Source of the DNA: Zanthoxylum bungeanum | Lineage: Eukaryota; Streptophyta; Magnoliopsida; Sapindales; Rutaceae | Length of the DNA: 64,000 bases | Reading direction: 5' to 3' | Assembly (NCBI GenBank): GCA_019454045.1 | Contig: SKCR01033462.1 | Coordinates: 1 to 64,000 of the forward strand | In this document: positions 10,986 through 22,260 of the stretch, piece after piece | Layout of the letters: each line of letters opens with the position of its first letter | Numbering within the stretch: position 1 is the first letter of the stretch | Position numbers and translations under genes: made by a program | The notes under the pieces: generated by a model | Told to the model about the DNA's origin: nothing | The model's database searches: none | What the model saw: the letters and a program-made list of their open reading frames with translations, nothing else

Positions 10986-12636
10986 TAAACCGAAGAAACA
11001 TAAAACAAAAGAGGGCGCCGTTTACTCAAGCGGTACGTGGAATTGTATCCCGAGTACAGATCATACTACCGTCCATTTAGAATAGGCTATGAAATTTATG
11101 TCCGAGTTTCCATCCGATATACCGCGAGAGTTGACACATCTTTTATTTTATTCCAAGTCCACAACATACAATATTTCATGATACATGCATATTTATCTAC
11201 TCAAGGGCCACAACATGCACTTTAGCATAACAATCATGCGAACAATACTCAATAAATAATGAAAATAAAATAGAAAACGAATGTGGAAAATACCCTCAGG
11301 TCTAACCTTTTTTTGCCAACTTTCAGGCTTGCGTTTCACGGACGTCGGAAGGGTAAACCTCCTTAACTTCTCCGGTTCACTGGTTTAGCGTCCTAGCTCA
11401 CTATTTTGTTATTTTGCTTGCTGTTCGGCCTCCGTTCTGCTGCTGTTCGGCCTCTGTTTTTCTGTTGTTTCCTCTGTATTTTCTGCTCACTGTTCAGGTC
11501 ACTGTTTTGACGTTTCAACGGAATGTTCCGAGTGTTTTTTTATGGGTTTTTAGTGTAGTCTTGTGTGATTATTTTAAGGATTATAAATGCAGTTTTTTAT
11601 GTTACTATTTTGAGGATTTTAGGGACTGATTTGAGAGGATTTGGCTGCTGTTTTAGGGGTGATTTGGGCTACTGTTCAGGCGTGTTTTAGGAGGTGTAGG
11701 GGCTGCTGTTTTCGGTGGAAATGGGCTGCTGTTTGGGGGTGTATTTTCGGTGATGTGTGGAGGTTTAGGGTCTGCTATTTTCGGTTGTGGAGTGGGGGAT
11801 GTGAAGAGAATTATTTGTGTTTTTCTTCTTGCTATTGCCGTGAGTGGCTAGGGCTCTTGGTGTTGTGATTTTCGTGTAAGTCTTGTGTATGAGCTAGGGC
11901 CATCATGTCTTGGTTAGGGGTTGTTTATGTAGAGAATGGCTAGGGCTTCACCTTGTCTCACAAGGAAGGTATTTGATTTTGTGTTGAGCAAGGAAAGTCA
12001 AAGATTGAGGGGGGGGCAAATTTGGTTTAGATTAGGAATACAATATCTTTAATTTGTTATAATTGATTTTAATTAGGCATGACATCTTTTTAATTTAGTA
12101 TGTGATTTTGTTTAGTTATGAAGTTAATATATTTGATTTGTCTTAATTAGGCATGCAATTTCTTTAATTTGTGTAAGTATTTTTATTATTTTGGTAGGTG
12201 ATTATTTAGATTTTATTTGTTTTATTTAATTTGGTATATTACTTAATTAATTATTTTATTTAATTACATTATCTAATTAATATTTAATTTAATTTCCCAT
12301 GTGTTTTAAATGTGTTTTATTAATTGGGATGTGTTTTATGGGCTTTGGGGGGCTAATTGGGCTGGGGTGTGAGGCTAGCAGTAAAACCAGAAATACCGAC
12401 GCCGTTCGAACGCCCATTCGAACGTTACACGAACGCCCGTAATTTGCTTGACGTTCGAACGAAGTAACGAACACAGGACTAATGAAGACAGTGAACTTGC
12501 GAAATGAATCTGATGACGTACTTATTCTGAATTTCCCCTTCCGAGCTCCGTTTCCCGCAATATCCTTAACTAAAAAGGTAGTGCCTCCAACTGAGACTCA
12601 TCATCGGGTTTCACATGCGAAAATGCAATGCCTACA

Positions 12637-13559
12637 CCAGTTAAGGAAGTTATCCTGATAGAGTCTATCTCATACCCATCCTACATGAGCAATAGGCTCC
12701 ATTAGAACATAAAGTATTAGAACAAGGATGAAGAAGATCCCCGAGGCATAAATAAAAGAACTTATGAGATGCAAGCAGTTCCTATTAGCATGAGTATAGA
12801 ATACTGTAAGAAAACCCAACGAGAGTCCATTTCAAGAAACAAAAGGACCTTAAAAGACATACCACCTAGAAGAAGGATCAATGAAGCTTCGAGAATATAA
12901 AGAAGGAAACCCAGGGTTGCTCAAAGATTAAGGTATGTCAGAGTAAGGTTTGCTAGACCAGTAGAAGTTCACAAATAGATCAAATGTCATAGAACCCACA
13001 GATAAACCGAGTCAGTAGAGATCCATTGAAGAATATAAGAATAGACCTTTGAAGTTTGAGATACTTAAGAAGTGATAAGAACACCAGTATGGATAATAGA
13101 ATAAAGTGATTAAATCAAGGGTTATAGCAAAGAATAGGAAGTTGAGATCTAAGAAAAAAAATTGAGGAATGGCCCACCGTTAGTCTTAGTAGTAAGGAGT
13201 AAAGTAAGAAAATAGAATATGCAATGGTATGAGAAACGCATGGAATAACAAGGAAACTCAGTGTACTCGGGTGTGAAGATAATATAACAAGTAAATAATA
13301 GAGTAAAGAACCGATGATAATTGTAGGACCCTAAAGCCTAGTAAAGAAAAGAACCAGTAAAAGAGAGCAATTGATAGATTAGACAAATTACGAGATGGCT
13401 CGACAACTAGGTTGATGAATCCAAAGAATCATTGACAAGGAACCTGAGAATGGAAAGTTCAACACTACAGTAAGTTGAGCGAAGTATGGAAACCTTCATA
13501 GAAAAAAAAAGAACCCTCAAGAAAGTAAAGATATTAGAAGTACAAAAAGGTCATCTCTT
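12637..13559. other. Unclassified purine-rich DNA between Gypsy-2 and an LTR fragment
   Basis: About 920 bases of A/G-rich plus strand without an ORF of interest. Short stretches look like an eroded coding sequence, but I could not identify any motif. It may be an old, heavily mutated retrotransposon body into which Gypsy-2 inserted. I cannot support more than that. Confidence 0.3.
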
Positions 13560-14762
13560 TGATCTTTCTTTACTATTTAAATGATTAAATAATATCTATA
13601 TTTCATAAATGTTATGAAATATGGCTAATTATTATTTGTACACATGGCATGATTTAATTAAACTTTATTTGTCCAAATATGATTGGTTAATATAAAGTTT
13701 AATATGATTTAATTTGATTAAATTATAAAAAATGAAAAAATTACCCCTATATGTCGGCAATATCAAGATTTAAAGAAAAAATTGTTTTCTTCTTCATTCT
13801 TTCATCCATGGCCGTTCATCATCTACCAAAAACCCCTAAAATTATTTTTGATGATTCATGAAGAAAATAAAGAAAAATTCAATAAAATCTTAAGGATAAA
13901 TGGAGATTATAGGTAAACTTTATCATTCTTGAGTTTAGAAATTTATTTCATGTTCTTAATTATTAGAATGGTTCTAGGGTTTATTTTCTTCTTATAAAAT
14001 TTGGGCTTTTGGTTTTGGTGGATGAAATTGGAAGTGTTGGAGCATGTGTGAAGTGATTTGGATGGAATTATTGTAATATTTGTCCAATTTAATCATTTTA
14101 TGATATGTTGCCATTCTAGAGTGTTATGACCACTCTTGTAATGCCTATAATTGTTCTTGGGTGGTTTTTGTGTGGTGACTTTGATTGGTGTTTTGATTAA
14201 TTGGATTAATCTTGAAAAATTGGATTTAAAGCATGAAAATTGGCAATTTGGTGTTCTGGATCAGTTCTGGAAAAACAGTGTTTATGTTGATAAATTTGAT
14301 GTCATATAAATATATTGGATTTATTTTGCGCGTTGGAACAATTGCCGGAAATTGTTTCAGAGTTGAAATAAGCGAAAACGGCCAAAAACGGCGTTACTGG
14401 GTGACTGGTGAGCCAACCGGGTGACGGTTATCCAAACAGTGAATTTGTCACTATTCGGGCAGCCCATGAACTGCCCTAACACTATTGGGGCTGACCTGGG
14501 CAGTCCCCATAATTGTTGGGTGGTCGGTTCGGTCAAAAACACGTTTTGCGTTATTTTGCGGAAAAATATTTTTCGTAAAAGTTTCACGATGTATCTTAGT
14601 TGTTTGTCGTTATTTGATATCGAATAAACATGTTTAGGTGAAATATGAATGAATTATTCATATTGGATATTGAATAATTTATTCGGTAATTTGAAAAAGT
14701 TTTAAAATTACGATTTCGCCCGAACAACGCTTCCGCTGCGTCCTTCGCCCAAAACCCCAACA
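13560..14762 (+). mobile_element. Probable LTR (3' part) of a copia-like element, ending ...CCCCAACA
   Basis: The layout resembles the 3' half of the Copia-2 LTR: an A/T-rich stretch, a 'tctagggttta' region, 'gttgccattctagagtgttatgaccactctt' (compare 'gttgctattctagagttgttgacccactctt' at 43168), and a closing 'cgcttccgctgcgt' (compare 'cgcttccgctgcat' near 43766). It ends CCCCAACA at 14762, where hAT transposase sequence begins. The left boundary was not located and no target duplication was recognised. A solo or truncated LTR is the best reading. Confidence 0.5.
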
Positions 14763-15628
14763 TCAATTTCATCTAATATTCTTAAATATCCTTAGTAAGC
14801 TTGTAAAGCACTATTCAAACCTTGTAATTTAAATGTAGGATCAAAAACAGCAGCAATAAGATAAAGTAAATGAATGTCTCTAAAATAATGCAACCATTTT
14901 CGTTACATAACATTAATAGCTTCAAACAAAACAATATCATTAGGATCAGGACTTTCAACATACTCATCGAGAGTACCAACAATATTCAAACTTTCAAGAA
15001 TAAATAAATGTGATGTAGGATAATAAACTCCGTAAAAAAATATTTGTAGCGTCATTAAAAACTTTTAAAATATCTAAAATTTTATCAAAAATTTCCTTTT
15101 GACTAGGAAAAAGTGTGATATGTTGAGAAAAAAATTACATAATGTATCTTTGTATTGCAAAGCTTGGCATAAAAGAAAATAAGTTGAATTGCAACGTGTT
15201 GGAACATCTCGTGAAAATTTTATCGGTTTAATACCATTTAATTTACAAAACTTGGCTCGTTCTCTCATAACTTGAGAATATGACCAAATACAATTAAGTG
15301 CTTTCTTAATAGGATCAATGAAAGGTAATAATTTTTCCAAACCATCTTGAACACATAGATTAAGGACATGACATGTGCAACGAACATGACAAATCGACCC
15401 TCTGAATTTGGTTCGCATATTTCTATTAAATCAGTAATTGATGCAGTATTTACATATGCATTATCAAATCCAATTGTTAAAATTTTACCTAATAAATCAT
15501 ATTCATCAAAAATTATTTTCATCATTCTATAAATATTTTGTGCAATATGTTGTTCATCAAAAACTCTAAATGCAATAAGTCATTTTTGCATGTTCCATGA
15601 TGCACTAATCCATTGACAAGTCACACCC
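14763..15628 (-). pseudogene. hAT transposase, C-terminal portion (RICESLEEPER-like)
   Basis: Translation of the minus strand gives hAT transposase blocks in order: VTCQWIS and DEQHIAQNIYRMM (about 15625-15525), then LGKILTIGFDNA, a CHVLNLCVQDG segment (about 15350-15390), DVPTRCNSTYF (about 15170-15210) and YFRDIHLLYLIAAVFDP (about 14850-14900). Such proteins cut and paste DNA using a DDE-type active site. Several stops (for example near 15580) and frame changes break it. The C-terminal dimerisation region is missing left of 14763. The N-terminal half is 17 kb away at 32988-33277, separated by Copia-1, and the sequence between the zinc finger and VTCQWIS is lost. Confidence 0.82.
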
Positions 15629-16024
15629 AAACACTCCATATGAAAACTTTCGACGATCAGTTCGATGGACACGAACAACTCATGCATCCATGTGATACAC
15701 CAAGCGGACGGATCTCCACTAGTAGCCTATGAGATCGACTACCCCACTTAAGGGCGGATCATATCATCATGCTAGTTTCTCTGCTTTGTGAACGCCTAGA
15801 TTATTCACAAAAATATGACTAGGAATATTTAAGAGTAATAATTCTCATAAGGTGTGGAAGCCATCATCTTATTACTCCAAGGGCTTTATTACAGTGTTGA
15901 TGATTCATATAAGTTATGTAAGACACGTATAATAAAGATTGCCATTTTATTAATTAATGAAAATATTACAAATACATGTACATATAGCTCATCCACAAGT
16001 TGGGTATAAGGCATATCCCTAGCA
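15629..16024 (-). mobile_element. Copia-1 3' LTR, truncated to 396 bp
   Basis: It matches 32592-32987 end to end with the same length (396 bases), from 'aaacactccatatg' to '...catatccctagca'. The remaining ~1.49 kb of the LTR, present in the other copy, is absent, and hAT coding starts directly at 15628. One deletion therefore removed both LTR sequence and neighbouring hAT sequence. Confidence 0.9.
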
Positions 16025-16037
16025 ATCTCCCACTTGC
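16025..16037 (-). other. Copia-1 polypurine tract
   Basis: The minus strand reads CAAGTGGGAGATT directly before the 3' LTR start, the usual copia plus-strand primer. Copia-2 has AAGTGGGAGATT at the same place. Confidence 0.85.
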
Positions 16038-16038
16038 A

Positions 16039-16449
16039 CTATAGCCAACTAGTCTGAATCTGGACACCATACTCTCGGGTGTACCTATCATGCTTTTGTT
16101 GAGTCAGTCCTTTAGTCAGAGAATTTGCAAGATTATCTTCAGTGGGTATTTTCTCTATAATAACTTCTTTTCTCTCAACAATCTCCCTGATGAGATGAAA
16201 TCGCCTGATTACATTCTTGGATTTCTGGTGGGACATTGGTTCCTTTGATTGAGTAATGGCGCCCGTGTTGTCACAGTACATCGTGACGCCATTCTTTATC
16301 ACGGGAAGCACTTCCAGCTCCGTGATGAACTTCTTTATCCAGACTGTTTCTTTAGCAGCCTCAGATGCTGTAATATACTCGGCTTCAGTGGTGGAGTCCG
16401 CTGTAGTTGACTGCTTTGATCTTTTCCAACTGACAACACCGCCATTCAA
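16039..16449 (-). pseudogene. Copia-1 RNase H domain
   Basis: An open frame of about 136 residues encodes the copia-type RNase H. It includes GGVVSWKRSKQSTTADSTT, the catalytic-type TEAEY (E) and YCDNTGA (D) motifs, and the HLIREIVERKEV and PTEDNLANSLTK tail that ends copia Pol. The first catalytic Asp (a TDSD-like motif in Copia-2) would lie upstream across a frame break near 16450-16480. The stop codon at 16039 sits close before the polypurine tract, as expected. Confidence 0.88.
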
Positions 16450-17706
16450 AGTAAACAGATATCATGTTTGCGATCTGCTATCATCCCTATCGGTCTGAAA
16501 GCTCGCATCACAATAATTAATGACTTTCATCTCAGAACAATCTCCGTATGTCAAAAACACATCCTTAGTTCTTCTCAGATACTTGAGGATTATTTTGACA
16601 GCTGCCTAGTGTTGCTCACCAGGATTTGCCTGATATCTGCACGTTATGCTAAGAGCATAAGAGACATCAAGTCTTGTACATTGCATGGCGTACATGATCG
16701 ATCATATTGCTGAAGCATAATGGATCCTACTTATACGCTCTCTATCTGAAAGAGTATGTGGACATTGCTCCTTATATAATTTGATTCCATGACAAGTAGG
16801 TAAATTACCTCTTTTAGAATCTTCCATTTTGAATCTTTTCAAAACTTTATCTATGTATGGAGATTGAGAAAGTCCTAACAACCTCTTAGATCTATTACGG
16901 TAGATCTTAATGCCGAAGATGTAGGTTGCTTCTCCCAAATCCGTCATGGAGAAATTATGAGATAACCATTGCTTGGTGGCTTACATCATGGGAATATCAT
17001 TCCCGATGAATAATATGTCATCGACATATAATACAAGAAATACAACAGCACTTCCATTACTTTTCCTGTAAACACAAGGCTCGTCTACATTTTTGATGAA
17101 GTCAAATTCTTTGATTGTCTCATCAAATCGTATATTCCAACTTCTGGAGGTTTTCTTGAGTTCATAAATAGATCGTTTAAGCTTGCATACTTTATTATGA
17201 TCATCCTTATATGCAAACCCCTCAGGTTGTGTCATATAGACTTCCTCTACGAGGTTCCCATTAAGGAAAGATGTTTTGACATCCATCTGCCAAATCTCAT
17301 AATCAAATTATGCAGCTAGTGCTAGTAAAATTTGAATGGACTTTATCATTGCAACAGGCGAGAAGGTTTCATCATAGTCAAATCCTTGGATTTGTCTATA
17401 TCATTTCGCCACCAACCTAGCCTTATAGGTTTGGATGTTGCCTTCTGCATCAATTTTACGCTTGTAAATCCACTTGCAGCTTATGGGTTTTATCCCTTCA
17501 GGTGCATCTACCAAGTCCCAGACTTGATTCTGATACATAGAGTCTATTTCGGATTTCATGGCCTCAAGCCACTTGACTGAATCAATGTCATGTATTGCTT
17601 CGTCATAACTAGTGGGATCGTCATTATCAATGACCTGATCATGTTCCTCATCAATATGGAAACCATATCTTTCAGGCTCATGTCTTTCCCTACCAGACCT
17701 TCTGAG
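16450..17706 (-). pseudogene. Copia-1 reverse transcriptase (RVT_2 type), frameshifted
   Basis: RT blocks occur in successive frames: an N-terminal AMKSEIDSMYQNQVWDL-like block (about 17530-17580), MDVKTSFLNGNLVEEVYM (17230-17286), the catalytic YVDD (17017-17028, in LYVDDILFIGND) and DLGEATYIFGIKIYRN (about 16895-16944). Stops and frame changes at about 16950-16980 and 17290-17330 break it. The palm-domain YVDD box is intact, but the protein cannot be made from this copy. Confidence 0.88.
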
Positions 17707-18540
17707 TTAATAACCTTGTGGTTGTTCCGTCGCTGACCTTTTGAGGGGCCTGGGGTTTAGTTCTATGTTAGTTTGTTCTACTCGTACCTCATCGAGGTCA
17801 AGTCCACTCCCACTATATTTCCTGTGAAGGAATTCATTCTCTAGAAATTTAGCATTTCGTGAGACAAATGTTCTTTGTTCATTTGGGACGTAGAACACGT
17901 ATGCTCTTGAGTTCAAGGCATATCCTAGAAACTTACATTTAACTGCCTTATCATCCAATTTGTTAGTTTGTGTGAGCTTGACATATGCGTCACATCCCCA
18001 AACTCTTAGATAACTAAGATTAGGACGTTTCCCAGACCATAACTCATATGGTGTTTGACTAAAAGTCTTGGAAGGAACTTGGTTTAGTAGTAGTGTTGCA
18101 GTTTCTAAAGCAAGACCCCAAAATGAAGGAGGTAGATCTGTGCCTGGCATCATTGATCGGACCATATCTAATAATGTCCGATTTCTCCTTTCGGAGACCC
18201 CATTATGCTGTGGAGTTCCCGGAGGAGTCCATTGGGAAACAATTCCATTTTCTCTGAAGTAATCTTGAAATTCATTGCTTAAGTAGTCACCACCTTGGTC
18301 AAACCTTAGTGACTTAATGCTTTTATTAAACTGGTATTCTACTTCAGCCTTGAAGTCTTTGAATTTCTCAAAGGCTTCATATTTATACCACATAAGGTAC
18401 ACACCCATATCGCGAATGATCATCGATAAATGTAATGAAGTAGAAGAATCCACCTCTAGCGGTGACTGACATTAGTCCGCATACATCAGAGTGTATGAGT
18501 TATAATGTCTCTGCTGCACGCTGTCTTTTACCTTTGAAGG
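17707..18540 (-). pseudogene. Copia-1 integrase core and C-terminal part
   Basis: The longest frame (17707-18453) covers the second half of the integrase core: a LRFDQGGDYLSNEF block, then QWTPPGTPQHNGVSERRNR, in which the Glu of SERRNR is the conserved third acidic residue, followed by LLDMVRSMMP and the copia C-terminal CDAYVKL block. The first part of the core (the HSDVCG-type Asp region) continues at about 18460-18540 after a frame break. It would insert the cDNA into the host genome. The downstream end is a stop near 17707. Confidence 0.88.
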
Positions 18541-19130
18541 GTAATTTGGTCATTTTACCAAGTAAACAAGACTCACAAGTTCCATAAGGTTTATATTTGG
18601 AGGGTTTGAAATACCCATCCTTATGTAGCTTATTTAATCTTGTTTCATTGATATGACTTAAGCGACTGTGCCATAGAAGTGATTCATTGAGATTATTCGA
18701 GTTAACGTTGTATATATTGGAGGTTGAACATTCTTTGTTAGTTTGTAAGACATAGATACCATTATTCAAAATACCATCTCCATATTTTAGTTCATTGAAA
18801 TAAATATAACATTCATTACAACTTATTAGGCATGAAAAACCTTTATTACATAAAGAATAAATTGAAATGATGTTCTTTACTATAGAAGGTACATAAACAA
18901 AATCTTTTAAGTCTAAAACTAAAACATTCGGCAAACTAATGAATAAGTCCCCACGCACAATGCAGTCAATTTTGCTCCATTACCCATGCGTAATTCAACC
19001 TCCCAATGATGGAGTCTCCTACTGTTTCTCAGGCCCTGCACATTGTTACACAAGTGAGTCCCACAACCGATGTCAAGCACCCAAATAGAAGTTTCAGAGT
19101 TTTGAGAATATAGTTCAATCATATACAACA
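18541..19130 (-). pseudogene. Copia-1 protease end and GAG-pre-integrase zinc domain
   Basis: The protease motif lies at about 19060-19095 and reads WVLDIGCGTHLC; the usual D-T/S-G triad is D-I-G here, probably inactivating. Downstream are the FVYVPSIVKNIISI block (about 18890) and the integrase zinc-binding domain LWHSRLSHINETRLNKL ... CESCLLGK (H, H, C, C ligands visible, about 18570-18690). Two overlapping frames near 18919-18958 mark a frameshift. Confidence 0.85.
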
Positions 19131-19847
19131 TACCTGAAGCATTGGGCTTCTTGGCCTCTTGGGCTTCCTTAGCTTCCTTAGCTTTCAAGGATCTACAGTC
19201 TTTCTTCCAATGACCCATTCTTTCCACAAAAGAAATATTTCCCCTTTCCATTTTTGTTCTCCACCTTACCATTGGGCTTTAGGTGATCTGGAGCCTTGGC
19301 CTTGCCCTTATTTTTCTTTGGGCCTCGTGCCTTCAGGTCCGTACCCGTAAGAATGACGGAGGTTTTAAGCTCTGGTTTCAAGTCCTTCTCTGATTGCTTT
19401 ATCAGATTTTGCAATTCTGCTAAAGTAGCTTCTTTATCAGACAGATGAAACTGCATAATAAAGTTAGAGAATTCTTTTGGAAAGGACTGAAGAATTAAAT
19501 TGTGACCTATCTCATGATCTATGATGAACCCGAGGTTGGCCAATTTTTCAATGTGGCAAATCATCTTAAGCACATGTCCACTAACAGATCCTTCCTTATA
19601 CCTTCTTTGGAATAAGGCACATGACACTTGGAATCTCACGGTATGAACGGAAGTAACTCCTTCAAGTGAAAGATGATGGTTTGAGCATCCATATCTTCGT
19701 GAGCTTTCTGAAGTATGTCCGACATAGAGCCAAACATTATGAAAACTGCTTGCTCGTCATCATCGACGTGTTTCTTCCAAGCATCAAATGTATCTTGGTC
19801 AGCATCTTCTGCGGGTTTAAGGGGAAATGGTCTTTCAAGAACATAGA
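19131..19847 (-). pseudogene. Copia-1 gag, main part, cut by Gypsy-1 at 19847
   Basis: From the break leftward the frame encodes a copia Gag (UBN2-like) region, with blocks such as DTFDAWKKH and SMSDILQKAHEDMDAQ (about 19690-19800), a stop near 19638, then LGFIIDHEIGHNLILQSFP and a zinc knuckle of the CxxCGKxGHWKxxC type. The knuckle is split by a frameshift at about 19205-19235 (YFFCGKNG in one frame, GHWKKDC in the other). The first 39 codons lie beyond Gypsy-1 at 29607-29723, and the frame is continuous across the ATAGA duplication. Confidence 0.88.
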
Positions 19848-20463
19848 TGTAGACACTTGCATTTTTACTTGAAAGCCCGATGATGAGCCTCGGTGGGAGG
19901 CACTACCCGATAAGTTGCGGAAGTCACGGGAAACGGACGTCGAAAGGGGAAATTCAAAATAAGTACGTCATCAGATTTAATTCACATGTTCACTGCATGT
20001 GCGTTCATGATGCGTTCGGAAACACGTTCGAACGGCGAATAGATTGCGGGCGTTCGTGCAGCGTCCTGGAACGCGTTCGAACGATCGTCTGTGTTTCTGT
20101 TTTAAAATTAAAGCCCCAAGCCCATAACACCAGCCCACAAGCCCAATCCAAAATAATTAAAACATTTAAACACATGTCACAAATTAAATCAAATCCAATT
20201 AAAATCAAAATAATATCCTTCCTAAGTGAAATCAAATCCAATTAAAATCAAAATAATATCTTTCCTAATAAAATCAAATCCAATTAAATTAAAACAAATC
20301 AAATCAAATCCTCATTCCTAAATTAAATAAATCAAATATCAAATTAAATAAAACAAATCAACTTAAAACCAATCTAAATAAATCACCTACCAACTTAAAG
20401 ATATTCATCCACCAAAAATACACAAGATTACTTCCTTAAATAATTAAATCCTAGGCTCACCAT

Positions 20464-20470
20464 TATAAAA
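20464..20470 (+). promoter_or_regulatory. Candidate TATA box of the Gypsy-1 5' LTR
   Basis: TATAAAA within 'caccattataaaaaaagacc'. The same context recurs in the 3' LTR at 27595 and, with changes, in the solo LTR at 61280. Conservation across three copies supports a promoter role. Confidence 0.6.
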
Positions 20471-21364
20471 AAAGACCCAAGCCAACCCTATTCCCTCTTA
20501 GACATTAATACCTATCTCTCTCACATACACGAATCTACGAACACAACAACCCCTCACACCTCTTGACCCAAACGAAAGCTCCACTCCTCACTCATAAACA
20601 CTCAATGTCTCTCTCCCACAGCCCAGCTCTCCACTCAAGCCAACTCACATTCACGCATCTCACAAAGAAGAACCCTAACAACCCTTCACACACGCCATAG
20701 CCCCACGTACCACACAAACACACACTGCAACACGTAGCCCCCACTAACCTAATACCATAAACAAAAACCCCTGACCGAATACAAAAATAACCCCAAAACA
20801 GACCCATAATAACCCTAAAACAGTCCCCTATTTCACCAAAAATAATAACCCCAAAAGCAGTCCCTAAATACCACCCGAAGTAGCAGCAGAAAAGCAGTCC
20901 CAAACAGTGAAGAAACCAAAGAAATTGGCGGCTAAAAACAGTGAGGCGGCGAAGGAAAACATTGAACCAGCGAATCGGAAAATTTGCGGAGCATTAACCC
21001 CTTCCGAAAACCACGTAACGCATTTCCATGAAGCGAATTAAAAGGTTAGACCTGAGGGCACCCTTTATTCACTTTCGTTCATCTTTTTTAGTTAATCATT
21101 ATTATTTCTTCACATGCGTCTTGTTGGTTCATGTATGTTATTGTTGTTGGATGAATGATTTTGTGCTATCTCTCGTGGTATATCGGATGGAAACCCAGAC
21201 GTAAATTCCGTAGCCGAATCCGAATGGACAGTAGTGCTGTCTGTACTTGGGATACAACTCCACGTACCACTTGGCAAACTTTCAAACACATGTTACATTT
21301 TGGTATTTAATTTAGTGTTTATTGTTCCACCTTTTATTTTCTATGTATTTTTTTTCTTGTTCAT

Positions 21365-21880
21365 GCATTGTTGCTTGATGCACATGGGCTAACTATGTTG
21401 GTTCAAAGGTCCTCTATTCGAGGGATAAAACGCCTAAAAGGCTACCTTTACCACGATATTTTGCCGTACCGAACGAAGTACGTTTGATTGAACGTGAGAT
21501 ATGTTCAATCGGTTATTTAGGGTCCCATATTATTCCTTTATTTATCTTCTATGTATTGTTACTTGATGCGCATGGGCTAATCATGTTGGTTTAAAGGTCC
21601 TCTATTTGAGGGAGAAAAAGCCTAAAAGGCTACCTTTACCATAATATTTTACTGCGCCTTTTATTATTCTGTTATGTATTTTTCGCATAGTATTTCTTTG
21701 TTTATTCATGCATTGTGATCTAGTGCGCATAGGCTAATCACGTCGGATTAAAGGTCTTCCATTTGAGGGATAAAAAGCCCAAAGGCTACCTTTACCACGA
21801 TGTTTTGTCGCACCGGACGAAGTACACTCGATTGAATATGAAATACGTTCAACCGGGTATACGAGGTCCTATATTATGTA
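21365..21880. repeat. Three tandem ~160-190 bp units in the Gypsy-1 5' LTR
   Basis: Units are marked by 'catgcattgt...gggctaa' near 21364, 21550-21575 and 21708-21735, each followed by a 'gagg...cctctatt' block and 'aaaggctacctttacca'. They are the counterpart of the 178 bp units in the Gypsy-2 LTR. The 3' LTR carries the same three at about 28505-29020. Confidence 0.85.
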
Positions 21881-21929
21881 TTTATTTATTCACATATGTG
21901 TTTGTATCATTTCGGATACCACTTTGGTA

Positions 21930-22260
21930 ATCCCGTTTGAACACGTTTCTGAACGCTACACGAACGTATGCATTCTGTCTTGTTTCCGTTCGAACACGTT
22001 TACAAACGCTACTCGAACGCGCATGCATTCTGTTTTACCATGCATCAGGTCTTGTCCCATTCGAACGCATTCCCGGACGCTATACGAATGTTAACAATCT
22101 ATTTTATTATCGTTCGAACGCGTTTATGGACGCTACACAAACATGCACATTCTGTCCCACTTTTGTTCGAATGCGTTTCCCAACGCTACACGAACACATG
22201 TATTCCGTTTACCGTTCGAACATGTTTTCGAACGCTACACGAACGTCCATACAGTGAACA
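21930..22260. repeat. Array of ~60 bp 'cgttcgaacgcgtt...acgctac' units in the Gypsy-1 5' LTR
   Basis: About six diverged units, each with a CGTTCGAACRCGTTT half-palindrome, an ACGCTACACGAACG block and 'atgcattctgt', occur between 21930 and 22260. The 3' LTR keeps only about three (29080-29245). The array matches half-units of the 124 bp repeat of Gypsy-2. Confidence 0.85.

Larger units (their letters stand above)
6188..12636 (-). mobile_element. Gypsy-2: 5' part of a minus-strand Ty3/gypsy retrotransposon
   Basis: Reading leftward: LTR (9372-12636), primer site (9351-9368), leader, gag, zinc knuckle and protease, then a break at 6188 where the LARD-like element is inserted. Reverse transcriptase, RNase H and integrase are not in the window and presumably lie left of it. 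It belongs to the same family as Gypsy-1 (19848-29606): LTR ends, primer site, leader and gag correspond. The large LTRs, long leader and tandem repeats in the Gypsy-1 3' UTR suggest the Tat/Ogre side of gypsy, but this is inference without a reverse-transcriptase tree. Confidence 0.88.
9372..12636 (-). mobile_element. Gypsy-2 5' LTR (about 3.27 kb) with two internal tandem arrays
   Basis: The right end (12500-12636) is the reverse complement of the first ~130 bases of the Gypsy-1 LTR, with the TGTAG...GCA start conserved as ...TGCCTACA. The left end abuts the primer site; its terminal TG/CA is decayed (TATGGGACAC in place of TGTAGGACAC). Conserved blocks shared with the Gypsy-1 LTRs and the solo LTR at 60767 include the 'gaggtcttcccttgcgagg' block (about 9520-9545) and the 'tatatcggatgg' block (about 11100-11130). 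It is the longest LTR of the family here because of the 124 bp and 178 bp arrays. Confidence 0.87.
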
